Notes: generated from the letters alone by a model not told the origin. A DNA stretch of 57,156 nucleotides from DASXRA01 sp036506155 (GCA_036506155.1 DASXSF010000021.1:1-57156); one strand, 5' to 3'; positions 9,120 to 16,684 are shown, numbered from the stretch's first letter. Made by a program: numbers and translations.

Positions 9120-9148
9120 CGGTAGCAAGCTAATGCTACTTGCTACCG
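9120..9148. promoter_or_regulatory. Palindromic operator between divergent genes
   Basis: CGGTAGCAAG (9120-9129) and CTTGCTACCG (9139-9148) are perfect 10-bp inverted arms with a 9-bp centre. A further CTTGC/GCAAG pair lies at 9153-9175, giving four half-sites in 56 bases. It sits 20 bases upstream of the HTH gene start and about 60 bases upstream of the 51-aa peptide gene. An operator for a dimeric regulator is the likeliest reading. Confidence 0.6.
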
Positions 9149-9209
9149 ACTCACTTGCATAGGCTAAGGGCAAGTCAACGAACCTTACTCCCGGGAGGAG
9201 CGCGTGATC

Positions 9210-9365
9210 ATGGGCCAGCTCTTCCTCGTCGTGGCCGTCGTTGCTGCGCTGCGCGCCGCCGCCGTCTTGATCGCCGTCGTTGCGGCCATACTCCCCCGCT
9301 GCCCGGCCCGCCGCCATGACGCGTTGAAGGTGCTCAGAGCCCTAATGCCTTGCCGACGGCGCTAG
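9210..9365 (+). CDS. 51-aa single-span membrane peptide
   Basis: GGGAGGAG at 9192-9199 is a near-ideal ribosome binding site for the ATG at 9210 (a GTG at 9204 is also in frame). The 51-codon frame encodes a hydrophobic helix (residues about 3-28, LFLVVAVVAALR continuing into AAAVLIAVVAAIL) followed by a basic tail rich in Arg with two Cys. The strong site, the divergent arrangement with the HTH gene and the shared palindrome support a real gene. Possible roles include a toxin-like or regulatory membrane peptide; none can be claimed. Confidence 0.5.
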   Translation: MGQLFLVVAVVAALRAAAVLIAVVAAILPRCPARRHDALKVLRALMPCRRR

Positions 9366-9498
9366 ACCAACCATGCTCGGCAGGCTCGACGAGGTCGACT
9401 ACGAGACTGCCATCACGGGCTCACCGTCCACACTGGACCGTGGCACTGTCGAGCTGAGGATCTCGAGCGGACGGCATCGAAGCCGAGCCAGGGACTGG

Positions 9499-10806
9499 AT
9501 GGTCGGGCAGCGTCTGTTCGGTGATGATGGGCCGGTGGCGTCGTCGTTGCTGGTTGCGGGTACGTCGAGCTGGGCAGGGAAGAGCGTGCTCGCGACCGCG
9601 CTCTGTGCGTCATTGCGGCGTCGTGGGGTCCGGGTGGCGCCGTTTAAGGCGGTCAACATGGCCAACAACGCCCGGGTGGTTGAGGGTGGGGAGATCGGCG
9701 CGGCGCAGTATTTCCAGGCGCTCGCGGCCGGGGTGACGCCCGAGGTCGATCACAACCCGATCCTCGTCAAGCCCGAGGCCGACTCGCGCAGTCAGGTGGT
9801 TCGCCTCGGCCGCGTCGACCGGCAGCTGTCGGCGATGCCGTGGCGTTCTCGGGCCGAACGCATGTGGCCGACCGTGCGCGAGGCCTTCGACCGGGTAGCG
9901 GGCACAGCGGATGTAGTCGTGATCGAGGGTGCGGGAAGCCCGGCCGAGATCAACCTGGCCGGCATCGATCTGGCGAATCTGCGCATCGGTCGGCACGCTA
10001 ACGCGCCGACGCTGCTGGTCTGCGACATCGACCGGGGCGGAGCGTTCGCGCACCTGTACGGCACCTGGGCACTGCTCGACCCGGCCGACCGGGATCGCGT
10101 ACAGGGCTTCGTGTTGAACCGATTCCGCGGCGACGCGGCGCTGCTGCACCCGGGTCCGGCGGAGCTGCAACGGCGAACCGGCGTCCGCACCCTCGGCCTG
10201 GTCCCGGTGATCGACCACGGTCTGCCCGACGAGGACGGCGCCGAGCCAGCACCCTCCGGCGGGGCCGGGCGGCGCGTCCGGGTCGTGCGCGCCCCCGGCG
10301 CGTCCAACCTGGACGAGTGGTGGCCGCTGCGCCAGGCCAGCGAGTTTCGGTGGGCGACTCGACCGGCGGATCTGACCGACGCCGAAGTGATCATCCTCCC
10401 CGGATCGAAGACCGTTGCCGACGACCTGACCTGGATGCGGGCCCAGGGGCTCGACCGCGCCATCCGTACCGCCGGCCAGCGCCACGTCCCGATCCTGGCG
10501 GTGTGTGGCGGGGTCCAGGTGCTCGGCGAGGCGATCGCGGACCCGCACGGCGTCGAGGGTGCAAACATCCAGGGCATCGGCGTGCTGCCGGTCACCACCG
10601 TTCTCCGCCCAGTCAAGACCGCGCTGCGAATCAGGCAGCAGTTTCGATCAGACCTTCCAACCCCGTGGGACGAGCTGTCGAACCTGGCCGTGGACGGCTA
10701 CGAAATCCACTACGGGGATACCCAGCCGACCCGCCCGATCGAGCCCGCCTTCACCGACGGATCAGGGTTCATCCACGGCAGTGTGCTCGCCGTCTACACC
10801 CACTGA
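9499..10806 (+). CDS. cobQ: Cobyric acid synthase CobQ, cut by an in-frame TGA
   Basis: CobQ amidates four side chains of adenosylcobyrinate diamide in vitamin B12 synthesis. Visible parts are the ATP site GTSSWAGKS near residue 20 (usual GTSSDAGKS-like), NMANNARVVEGGEIGAAQ, the synthetase motif CDIDRGGAFAHLYGTW, and the glutaminase domain with ILPGSKTVADDL, the nucleophile Cys in AVCGGVQVLGE and the His in LAVYTH. The codon after that His is TGA; the same frame then continues with 44 codons of normal CobQ C-terminus to another TGA (10939-10941). A GGA to TGA change at the Gly expected here would explain it. The gene stands without other cob genes. ATG 9499 or GTG 9535 may be the start. Confidence 0.8.
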   Translation: MVGQRLFGDDGPVASSLLVAGTSSWAGKSVLATALCASLRRRGVRVAPFKAVNMANNARVVEGGEIGAAQYFQALAAGVTPEVDHNPILVKPEADSRSQVVRLGRVDRQLSAMPWRSRAERMWPTVREAFDRVAGTADVVVIEGAGSPAEINLAGIDLANLRIGRHANAPTLLVCDIDRGGAFAHLYGTWALLDPADRDRVQGFVLNRFRGDAALLHPGPAELQRRTGVRTLGLVPVIDHGLPDEDGAEPAPSGGAGRRVRVVRAPGASNLDEWWPLRQASEFRWATRPADLTDAEVIILPGSKTVADDLTWMRAQGLDRAIRTAGQRHVPILAVCGGVQVLGEAIADPHGVEGANIQGIGVLPVTTVLRPVKTALRIRQQFRSDLPTPWDELSNLAVDGYEIHYGDTQPTRPIEPAFTDGSGFIHGSVLAVYTH

Positions 10807-10941
10807 CTGGCCGAAGACCCAGACGTGGTCAGCGCCATATCCGGGGAGCGCCCCCAGCGCCCACTACCCGCGGTCATGGCGGAGCTGGCCGACCTCGCAG
10901 ACAACCACCTAGACATCGAACACATCCTCGCCCTGCTCTGA
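10807..10941 (+). pseudogene. cobQ: C-terminal tail of cobQ beyond the in-frame stop
   Basis: In frame with cobQ after the TGA at 10804-10806. It reads LAEDPDVVSAISGERP and ends ADNHLDIEHILALL, the helix that closes CobQ proteins. Its preservation in frame means the stop is recent, is read through, or is a sequencing error. Confidence 0.65.
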
Positions 10942-10960
10942 ATCGAATCCCTCCCAAAGT

Positions 10961-11350
10961 CGCTGCATCGAGATCCTCGAAGTCCGGACCGCCGAGCGGA
11001 ATCACGCGGTGCTTGCCGACGCGATGGCGTGCGCGACGCGGGTGGCGACGCGACAACGATGACGCCAGCAGATGTCGATGACATCACCCGAAACCAGGCG
11101 AACGGGCGTAGCCCAGGCCAGCGCACACGCCCGGCCGATCGCTGCCGCCGACCACAAACCTGGCCCGACACCAGCGAGGCTCACCGAGCATGCGCCTGAT
11201 CGCCGATATGGTCGGACTGCACTCGCTCACGACCCCAAGGAGATCGCCGTGGAGCCCCGAATTCTCGGGACTCGACTACGAAGCACACGGGCCTACAGGG
11301 ACTACGGCGCTCGTGTGCCTTCGCGGTAGTGGCAGTCGGATGCAAACGAG
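10961..11350 (+). repeat. Diverged direct repeat, copy 2
   Basis: Second copy of the 0.39-kb repeat at 5232-5625, same strand, offset about 5.73 kb. It matches at VLADAMACAT in one frame and in the segment ending near 11330, but has different indels, so the coding frames differ between copies. It follows the end of the cobQ frame by 20 bases. The two copies bracket a 5.3-kb block with the hydrolase, VOC/MmcQ, HTH and cobQ genes. Confidence 0.75.
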
Positions 11351-11458
11351 GGAGACCGCGTGTGCGGCCGGCGGCTCTTGCTGCTTGCCCAGCTCCGTCA
11401 TCGGCTGCCGCGGCTCGAAATATCGGCTGGGGCTCAAGCACGCGTGACTTCGCCCGGC

Positions 11459-11695
11459 TCAATCGGTGGCCGTGCCGAGGCGACGTACGCGCGTGTCCTC
11501 CGGCAGCGTGACGCGAACGGTCTCCGAAATCTTGAGACCAACCGCCCGTAGCTCCAGGACGACGTGGGCGTCGACGCGCACCACGCGCTCTACCCGCTGC
11601 GCTTGAGGGTCGTCGAGTCGAACACCGTCACCCACACGTAGCTGACGGGCCGATGAACCCGAACCCGCGGTTGCTGGGGCGCCGACGAAGACCAC
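11459..11695 (-). CDS. Small hypothetical protein
   Basis: A 78-aa frame from ATG 11695. Residues 18-60 (QLRVGDGVRLDDPQAQRVER, then VDAHVVLELRAVG) look like a small beta barrel. The first 17 residues are less convincing and overlap a relic on the plus strand. No Cys, no membrane segment, weak ribosome site. Could be a domain remnant. Confidence 0.35.
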   Translation of the reverse strand: MVFVGAPATAGSGSSARQLRVGDGVRLDDPQAQRVERVVRVDAHVVLELRAVGLKISETVRVTLPEDTRVRRLGTATD

Positions 11696-11853
11696 TCACC
11701 AGTCAGGTGATCGAGCGCCGTTCGGCGGACCTCGCGTTACTGGCCGAACCCGACACGGTGACCACGATCGTGCGACAGTGCTGCCGAGGTCTCGACACCG
11801 CGGCGGCGCCCCCCGCGCCGGTAGCCGTCGAGGAATTGGGCCCCCGAGGCTGA
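11653..11853 (+). pseudogene. Relic of a three-helix-bundle small protein
   Basis: The frame contains SQVIERRSADLALLAEPDTV followed by IVRQCCRGLDTAAAPPAP. This is alignable by eye with the minus-strand gene at 12241-12507 (VIERLAQEF, DPETVAVVAQQCLRGLD), so it is a diverged paralogue. The usual end of the domain (ELVERLAR) is reduced to VEELGPRG, and the start is uncertain. Probably a decayed copy. Confidence 0.4.
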
Positions 11854-12240
11854 TCAACGTGGGCAGGAGCCGTTCGCGCCGTAGGCGCCCCCGCACGCTG
11901 TGGTTTCAACACGCAGCGCCGTGACGGCGCACGTCCCGCCCCGTGGCGGCGCCTACCGTGCCAATGCCCTACTGGGTCGTCGAGTTAAACCCGGAGGAGC
12001 AGAAGACTGAGCTAACCTCGCTGAATCTGGTCACCGAGCGTTGTTGGTCGTTAGTCGCTGGAGCAGGTCGCCGACGGGCCGGTTCGGGTTCGAGACGTGT
12101 CGGGTCCGGGCGGGGCGCAGGCTTCGGCTCGATCGGTGCAATCACCGCACGGATCAGGTTGGGCCTCGCCCCTCCTTGAAGCCGAAGGCGTGTTGAACAT
12201 CGACGGGCGCCCCGCGGCCGGCCGGTGATTCGGGTGCGGG
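11854..12240. other. Gene-poor stretch
   Basis: No supported gene; the open frames on both strands lack a start site and homology. No RNA gene seen. Confidence 0.4.
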
Positions 12241-12507
12241 TCAACGGCGCAGATCGCGATGCACGACGAGACGGGCGGACGAGCCTGTTGCGGGCCCATC
12301 GCTCGCCTCGGGCGTGAGCTCGAAGACCGGCATATCACCTAGCCGTTGCCGCGCTAGTCGCTCCACCAGTTCGGGTAGCGCCGGTTCCGGTTCGGCATCC
12401 AGGCCCCGCAGACACTGCTGCGCGACCACGGCAACCGTCTCAGGGTCAACGACGGGCGAGAACTCCTGCGCGAGCCGCTCGATCACCCCCGCGACGCAGT
12501 CGCGCAT
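12241..12507 (-). CDS. Three-helix-bundle dimerization-domain small protein
   Basis: An 88-aa protein from ATG 12507 (an in-frame ATG at 12564 would add 19 Arg-rich residues that do not look like protein). The core is VIERLAQEFSPVVDPETVAV, then VAQQCLRGLDAEPEPALPEL and VERLARQRLGD. This is the short actinobacterial module described as a three-helix bundle dimerization domain, which occurs alone or at the N-terminus of enzymes. It is the last gene of a compact minus-strand run of very small genes (12241-13606). Function unknown. Confidence 0.6.
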   Translation of the reverse strand: MRDCVAGVIERLAQEFSPVVDPETVAVVAQQCLRGLDAEPEPALPELVERLARQRLGDMPVFELTPEASDGPATGSSARLVVHRDLRR

Positions 12508-12526
12508 CAGCGCCCCGCCGCGCGTA

Positions 12527-12840
12527 TCAGGACGGCTGCGCCTGGCCGGTACCAAGACCGCCACCCACCCGGCCAGTACCGCCGCCTGTCATCGCCGCGT
12601 GCCGCCGCGGGCGATACGTGCGCCGCCGGACACCACCGATGATCAGCCACAATCCCAGGCAGAAGATCAACGCCAGCGCGGCGCCGGCGCAGAACACTCC
12701 CAGCGTGTTCAGCGTGGGCAGCGTGTGCCCGACGATCTGCGGCGTGTATTTGGGCCCGCCAGCGGTGTTGTACGCGATCACTAACCGGTGAACGCGCCGG
12801 CACCCCCAGCGATCAGCATTCCAAGAACAATCAGCAACAT
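12527..12840 (-). pseudogene. Two-span small membrane protein, frameshifted
   Basis: ATG 12840 follows an excellent GGGGAAGGAG site. The first frame gives MLLIVLGMLIAGGAGAFTG and then stops (TAG). One frame over, the sequence continues without a gap as LVIAYNTAGGPKYTPQIVGH, TLPTLNTLGVFCAGAALAL and a second membrane span LIFCLGLWLIIGG with a basic tail. The joined product is a well-known type of actinobacterial small two-span membrane protein, so a single-base deletion at the GGTTAG site (about 12782) has split it. It could also be a sequencing error or programmed shift. Confidence 0.65.
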
Positions 12841-12927
12841 CAGGGATCAGCTCCTTCCCCGACCGCCGACACCAGCCAGCGGCCCGATGGGTATGCCCGC
12901 AGCGGCCCGAACCGAAACCGCAGGGCA

Positions 12928-13089
12928 CTACCTGTGGGGCCGCCGCGCCGACAGCAGAGGCACCAAGCGGCGCCACCACAACGACCGCTGCGGAATCGGC
13001 GCGAACTGTTGCACGAACCGGGGATCGTCCGCGGTCAAGGCACGCTTTAGCTGAGCGAGCACCCGCTGCTCATGCTCGGACAAACGCAT
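12928..13089 (-). CDS. DUF3040-like short protein
   Basis: A 53-aa product from ATG 13089. MRLSEHEQRVLAQLKRAL followed by TADDPRFVQQF is the diagnostic DUF3040 N-terminus. Normal members continue with two membrane spans to about 100-140 aa; here the protein ends after WWRRLVPLLSARRPHR, just before where the first span should begin. It may be a short form or truncated. It lies 16 bases downstream of the proline-rich gene in the same run. Confidence 0.7.
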   Translation of the reverse strand: MRLSEHEQRVLAQLKRALTADDPRFVQQFAPIPQRSLWWRRLVPLLSARRPHR

Positions 13090-13105
13090 CCGCGCTCACC
13101 CACCA

Positions 13106-13270
13106 TCAAGCGCCCGGCCGCTGTGGTCGTGGCGCGGGCGGCGGCGGGGTCGAGGGATCCGGGATCGGTGACGGGTCCGGCTGCGGGATGGGTGCAGCGG
13201 GGTCGGGTACCGGAGTGGGTGGCTCGGGCTGCGGTGGTCGCACACCCTGCCCGGCATGGGTGGTTCTCAA
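13106..13270 (-). CDS. 54-aa proline-rich peptide with TTG start
   Basis: AGGAGG ends 9 bases before a TTG at 13270, in the 18-base gap after the stop of the upstream gene. The frame encodes a peptide that is about 40 percent Pro (PEPPTPVPDPAAPIPQPDP and similar repeats of PxPxP) with no hydrophobic segment. The strong site and the position between two plausible genes support translation. Composition alone could mislead in high-GC DNA, so confidence is moderate. Confidence 0.5.
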   Translation of the reverse strand: MRTTHAGQGVRPPQPEPPTPVPDPAAPIPQPDPSPIPDPSTPPPPAPRPQRPGA

Positions 13271-13288
13271 CGGTGATGACCTCCTGGC

Positions 13289-13606
13289 CTATCCGGGTTC
13301 GCCGCGCCGCTTGCGGCGAGCGATGACTGCGATGTCGATGACCGCGATCACGGCGAGGACCGCGACCACGACGGTGAATCCCACCGGGGCGCCGGCCAGC
13401 GCGAGCAGCACTGTGCCCACGCCGCACACCACCAGCCCGAAGATCGCAAGCACCAGACGCAGGGTCAGCCCACTCAGCGCGGGCCGCGCTCCACCGAAGC
13501 CCGCCAGCGGGTCGTGGTAGCCAGGAAGCCCGTGGGCAAACCGCTCCCGTTCGCTGAGCTGGCGTTGCGCGCTGCTGTGCCGGTTGCCGTTCTCGTCGTC
13601 GCTCAT
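13289..13606 (-). CDS. DUF6343-like two-span membrane protein
   Basis: A 105-aa protein from ATG 13606. A hydrophilic N-terminus leads to two adjacent membrane helices (residues about 48-68, LRLVLAIFGLVVCGVGTVLL, and 73-95, FTVVVAVLAVIAVIDIAVI) and a basic tail ARRKRRGEPG. The pattern matches small actinobacterial membrane proteins of the DUF6343 kind. It is the first gene of the five-gene small-protein run on the minus strand. Function unknown. Confidence 0.65.
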   Translation of the reverse strand: MSDDENGNRHSSAQRQLSERERFAHGLPGYHDPLAGFGGARPALSGLTLRLVLAIFGLVVCGVGTVLLALAGAPVGFTVVVAVLAVIAVIDIAVIARRKRRGEPG

Positions 13607-13905
13607 CGCGTCCCGCTCAGTGCGTACGACTCCTTCCCCCAGCTATCGATCTACCCACCGGGCTACGGGCTCAAAACGCATACCGCCCGCCTAGATCGGC
13701 CCACTTCGCCGCGCGTGTCGCACACACGAGCTTGTTGCGCCTCCGGCCTGCTGCAAACGCCACCTGCGTGCACCCGCCACACCCGCCGCGCTCGGCGCGC
13801 GTTATACGAACTGCAGTGCTCGTGGCGTTGGCAGGGCTGTGGCAGGCTAATGCCCCGGCCCGGCGCCGACGCGACGGATCCGGGGTTGGCTGGTCGAGGT
13901 GCGCT
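13607..13905. other. Divergent intergenic region
   Basis: About 300 bp between the small-protein operon (minus) and the GAF-ANTAR gene (plus). Both promoters should lie here, but I could not assign clear -35/-10 pairs. No gene supported. Confidence 0.35.
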
Positions 13906-14616
13906 ATGGCGGAGCGATCTGAGCTGGGCTGGGCACGGCTGTTCGCCGACCTGGCCCGTGAGCTCGAGATCACGCCGACGACCGAGCAGCGGCTGCACCG
14001 GATCGCGGAGCTGGCCACCTCGGTGACCGGATGCACCTGGGCGGCAATCGCCATGGCGACCGACCAGACCCCAGTGGTCGCAGCGACCAGCGACCCCGAC
14101 ATCGGCGAGCACATCGCCAAACTGCAGGCCGCCGCCGGCGGCGGACCGACCTGGCAGGCCGTGCGCACCGGCACCACGGTGCACGTGCCCGACCTGATCA
14201 ACGAGACGCGTTGGCCCGAGCACGTGCGCGAACTGATCGAGAAAACCCCGGTGCGTGCCATCCTCGCGTTCTGCCTGCAACTAGACGACCAGCACCCCCT
14301 CGGTGCACTGACCCTCTACAGCGACAGGCGCGACGCGTTCCCGCCGCGCATCTATCAGGCCGCCACCGTCTACGCCGACCACGCCGCCATCGCCCTCGAC
14401 CACGACCGCACCCAGGCCACCGCGGACAACCTCAAAATCGCGCTGCAGACCAGCCGCGAAATCGGCGTCGCGGTCGGCATCCTCGTCGAGCGCTACCGCG
14501 TCAGCAGCGAGCAAGCCTTCGACATGCTCCGCCTGGCCAGCCAACACACCCACCACAAACTCCGCCACATCGCCGAGGACCTCGTCCTCACCGGCGAATT
14601 CAACGATCCGCGCTGA
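13906..14616 (+). CDS. GAF and ANTAR domain regulator
   Basis: A 236-aa cytoplasmic protein from ATG 13906 with GAGG 7 bases upstream. Residues about 20-170 form a GAF sensor domain (IAELATSVTGCTWAAIAMAT, the central VPDLINETRWPEH and LGALTLYSDRRDAF). Residues about 175-232 form an ANTAR RNA-binding domain (LQTSREIGVAVGILVERYRV, then SSEQAFDMLRLASQHTHHKL). ANTAR proteins bind paired hexaloops in nascent transcripts to prevent termination. It faces the small-protein operon divergently, which may be a target, but no ANTAR hairpin pair was recognised there. Confidence 0.85.
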   Translation: MAERSELGWARLFADLARELEITPTTEQRLHRIAELATSVTGCTWAAIAMATDQTPVVAATSDPDIGEHIAKLQAAAGGGPTWQAVRTGTTVHVPDLINETRWPEHVRELIEKTPVRAILAFCLQLDDQHPLGALTLYSDRRDAFPPRIYQAATVYADHAAIALDHDRTQATADNLKIALQTSREIGVAVGILVERYRVSSEQAFDMLRLASQHTHHKLRHIAEDLVLTGEFNDPR

Positions 14617-14681
14617 CCACCACGGCGACACGCGCGCGCCAACTGCCAGCCCGGTTTGCGTGTGCCCGAGCTAACGCTGGC

Positions 14682-14903
14682 CTACGTCGGCCATCCTTGC
14701 GAGGATGCGTTGAACGGGGCAGTGATGCCCGATCCGCTTTCGTCGGGTTCGGCCGGCCAACCCTGGTCCGCCCACGCCTTTGCAATACGCGCCACGGCAC
14801 CCGGTTCGGTCACTCGCACAGCATCACCTTCGATCACGACGTCCGCGTCGCGGATCGACAGCGCGATCGAACACCGCGGATCGCGCGCGACATTGCGCCC
14901 CGG
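14682..14903 (-). pseudogene. Pyridoxamine 5'-phosphate oxidase-like fragment
   Basis: On the minus strand from about 14903 the sequence reads NVARDPRCSIALSIRDADVV, IEGDAVRVTEPGAVARIAKA and ITAPFNASSQG, the middle of a pyridoxamine 5'-phosphate oxidase/F420-binding split-barrel protein. The N-terminal part is replaced by an IS256 fragment on the other strand, and the C-terminal strand after SSQG is absent. Both ends are lost. Confidence 0.6.
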
Positions 14904-14904
14904 C

Positions 14905-15257
14905 CGGCAGTTCCCCAAAGTCGAAACCATGCTGCGCGAGGCCGCCGACGAGATCACCGCCTTCGCCGACTTCCCCACCGCGCACTGGAAGAAGATCTGG
15001 TCGAACCGTTCGAGCGCGTCAACAGGGAGATCAAATGCCGCACCGACATCGTCGGCATCTTCCCCAACCCGGCCGCGCTGCTCCGCCTCGCCGGCGCCGT
15101 GCTCGACGAGATCCACCACGAATGGCACGTCAGCGACCGCCGCTACCTGTCCGAGAAATCGATGGCCGACCTGCTCAACCCCGAACCCGCCAAACCCGCC
15201 GACGATCACGACCAGATCGAACAGGACCTAGCGCCCCGGGCCCAACTCGCGTCATAG
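14905..15257 (+). pseudogene. IS256-family transposase, C-terminal fragment with frameshift
   Basis: QFPKVETMLREAADEITAFA and DFPTAHWKKIWS are read in one frame; at about 15002 the frame changes and continues PFERVNREIKCRTDIVGIFP, NPAALLRLAGAVLDEIHHEW and RRYLSEKSMADLL to the stop at 15257. This is the conserved C-terminal end of a Mutator/IS256 transposase. The N-terminal two thirds are missing and the frameshift makes the rest inactive. Confidence 0.75.
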
Positions 15258-15570
15258 TGCAAACGGCAACCCGCCACCGCGAGAACTCACACGCGGACAG
15301 TTACACCACTCGGCGGTACTCGACCACGGACGAATTCGGATGTCGAAAGCGGGTGGGCGAAGCGACACCTACGGATCCGCGCGCACAGCGCAACCGGGCA
15401 AGTCGCAGGGGCGGCCATCTATTACCACGGGCTCTCAGCCCACCGCATGACACCGGCCTGCCCACCCTGCTTCACTCCCCGCGCCCCTGTCCCGGACGGT
15501 CGCACCGTAACCGACCAAACCCCACCCACCAGGTGGCGAACAGCCAACCGAACCGGCGACGCCACCGCCT
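15258..15570. other. Gene-poor stretch between IS fragments
   Basis: No supported gene. Sequence between the IS256 and IS6 fragments; no terminal inverted repeats could be matched with confidence. Confidence 0.35.
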
Positions 15571-15789
15571 TTCATACCGATCAACAACCCCATCGAGGCC
15601 GACCACGGCCGGCTCAAAGCCCGGCTACGCCTGATGCGCGGCCTCAAACGCGCCGCATCCGCGCGCACCGTCGCCGCCGGACATGCCTTCGTGCAGAACC
15701 TGCGCCGCGGCCACTTCGCGATCACCGCCGACCTGCCCGTGCAAGATCGGATCCGCGTCGCATTCGACGAGCTGGCCTTGGTCCTCTGA
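15571..15789 (+). pseudogene. IS6-family transposase, C-terminal fragment
   Basis: The frame FIPINNPIEADHGRLKARLR, MRGLKRAASARTVAAGHAFV and QNLRRGHFAITADLPVQDRI ends in the stop at 15787-15789. It contains the Glu of the DDE triad (NPIEADHGRLK). No start codon or N-terminal part precedes it. Together with the fragment at 8001-8255 it would make most of one transposase, lacking about 75 central residues. Confidence 0.75.
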
Positions 15790-16128
15790 CCAGTACCGAA
15801 CTGCTGGCGATCCTGGTCCCAGCACGGTCTGCTTGCACCAACGCAACAGCGCCGCGTGGCGCTGCCGCACCGTCCTTTCTAATAGGGCCTCCACTGGCAT
15901 CGTTTGGAGGCAAGTTCTTTAATGAGTAGGTTCGGTTATCGACAGTCTTAATCGCTCTGTTCGGATCACCGAGTTGCACTGCGCACTGAGCACGAAGGCA
16001 ATCGATGAAGGCGAGGCGGTGGCTGTCGAGCAGTTTGTCTAATTCAGAGGTCCGGCCGAGACCGAGGAGACCGGCTTTCCCGGCTTCGGCCTTCGATCGG
16101 CCTAGTCCAAGTAGCCACCGGTTCGGCG
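15790..16128. other. Less GC-rich stretch upstream of lsr2
   Basis: About 340 bp with visibly more A/T than its neighbours and no supported gene. A minus-strand open frame crosses it but lacks homology and a ribosome site. It leads into the lsr2 promoter. Confidence 0.35.
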
Positions 16129-16134
16129 TATAAT
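16129..16134 (+). promoter_or_regulatory. lsr2 promoter -10 element
   Basis: A perfect TATAAT at 16129-16134, 25 bases before the lsr2 start. A -35 element is not clear (TCCAAG at the right distance). Consensus -10 boxes are rare in this high-GC DNA. Confidence 0.5.
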
Positions 16135-16159
16135 TGAGCGCCGTAACACAGGAGGACAA

Positions 16160-16621
16160 ATGGCACAGAAGACCGTCATCCAGCTCATCGATGATCTGGA
16201 CGGCTCCGAGGCTCAAGGGACGGTGTCTTTTGGCCTCGACGGAACAGCCTACGAGATTGAGTTATCCCAAGTGCACGCGGCTGAGCTTCGCGAGGCTGTG
16301 GCCCCGTACCTGGCGGCAGCTCGACGCGTCGGACGTGTCTCTGGTCGACGGACCAGCGTTCGTCCAGTCGCAGCCACCGCGCCAGCTCGCCCAACTCGGC
16401 CCGACAGGGAACAGGTCGCCGCAATCCGGGAATGGGCGCGAGGCCAGGGATACGAGGTCAAGAATCGAGGCCGCATTCCTGGCGCAGTAATGGAGGCATA
16501 TAACGCTTCGACGGCTGAGCCTGCACCCAAGCCAGAAGCGCCGGCTAAGGCAGCCAAGGCCGGACCAGCTAAGGCAGCCAAAGCGACTCGTCGCCGCCAG
16601 CGTCGTGCCGTCAAGTCATAA
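16160..16621 (+). CDS. lsr2: Lsr2-type nucleoid-associated protein with basic tail
   Basis: A 153-aa protein from ATG 16160 with AGGAGG 7 bases upstream. The N-terminal dimerization domain is canonical (MAQKTVIQLIDDLDGSEAQG, then YEIELSQVHAAELREAVAPY). The DNA-binding domain shows REWARGQGYEVKNRGRIPGA with the RGR minor-groove motif. After the normal end comes an added tail of about 32 residues rich in Ala, Lys and Pro (KAAKAGPAKAAKA, RRRQRRAVK), like histone H1/HU tails. Lsr2 silences AT-rich foreign DNA in actinobacteria. Its place among IS fragments suggests an accessory paralogue rather than the housekeeping copy. Confidence 0.85.
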   Translation: MAQKTVIQLIDDLDGSEAQGTVSFGLDGTAYEIELSQVHAAELREAVAPYLAAARRVGRVSGRRTSVRPVAATAPARPTRPDREQVAAIREWARGQGYEVKNRGRIPGAVMEAYNASTAEPAPKPEAPAKAAKAGPAKAAKATRRRQRRAVKS

Positions 16622-16684
16622 GTTCAGCGGCTAGGTGTGACATTACCTCTGGAATGATTAGGCGAGTGCGCCTGACGGGCTCCA

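Noticed and set aside
13072..13326. Plus-strand frame opposite the proline-rich peptide gene
   Set aside because: Gly/Ala-rich shadow without ribosome site; the minus strand has AGGAGG and an operon context.
14031..15257. 408-codon plus-strand frame after the GAF-ANTAR gene
   Set aside because: Mostly a shadow of the GAF-ANTAR gene; only its last part, the IS256 transposase C-terminus, is real and is annotated as a fragment.
15722..16216. Minus-strand frame upstream of lsr2
   Set aside because: Some stretches look protein-like (LDKLLDSHRLAFIDCLR), but there is no start site and no family, and it runs through the IS6 fragment.
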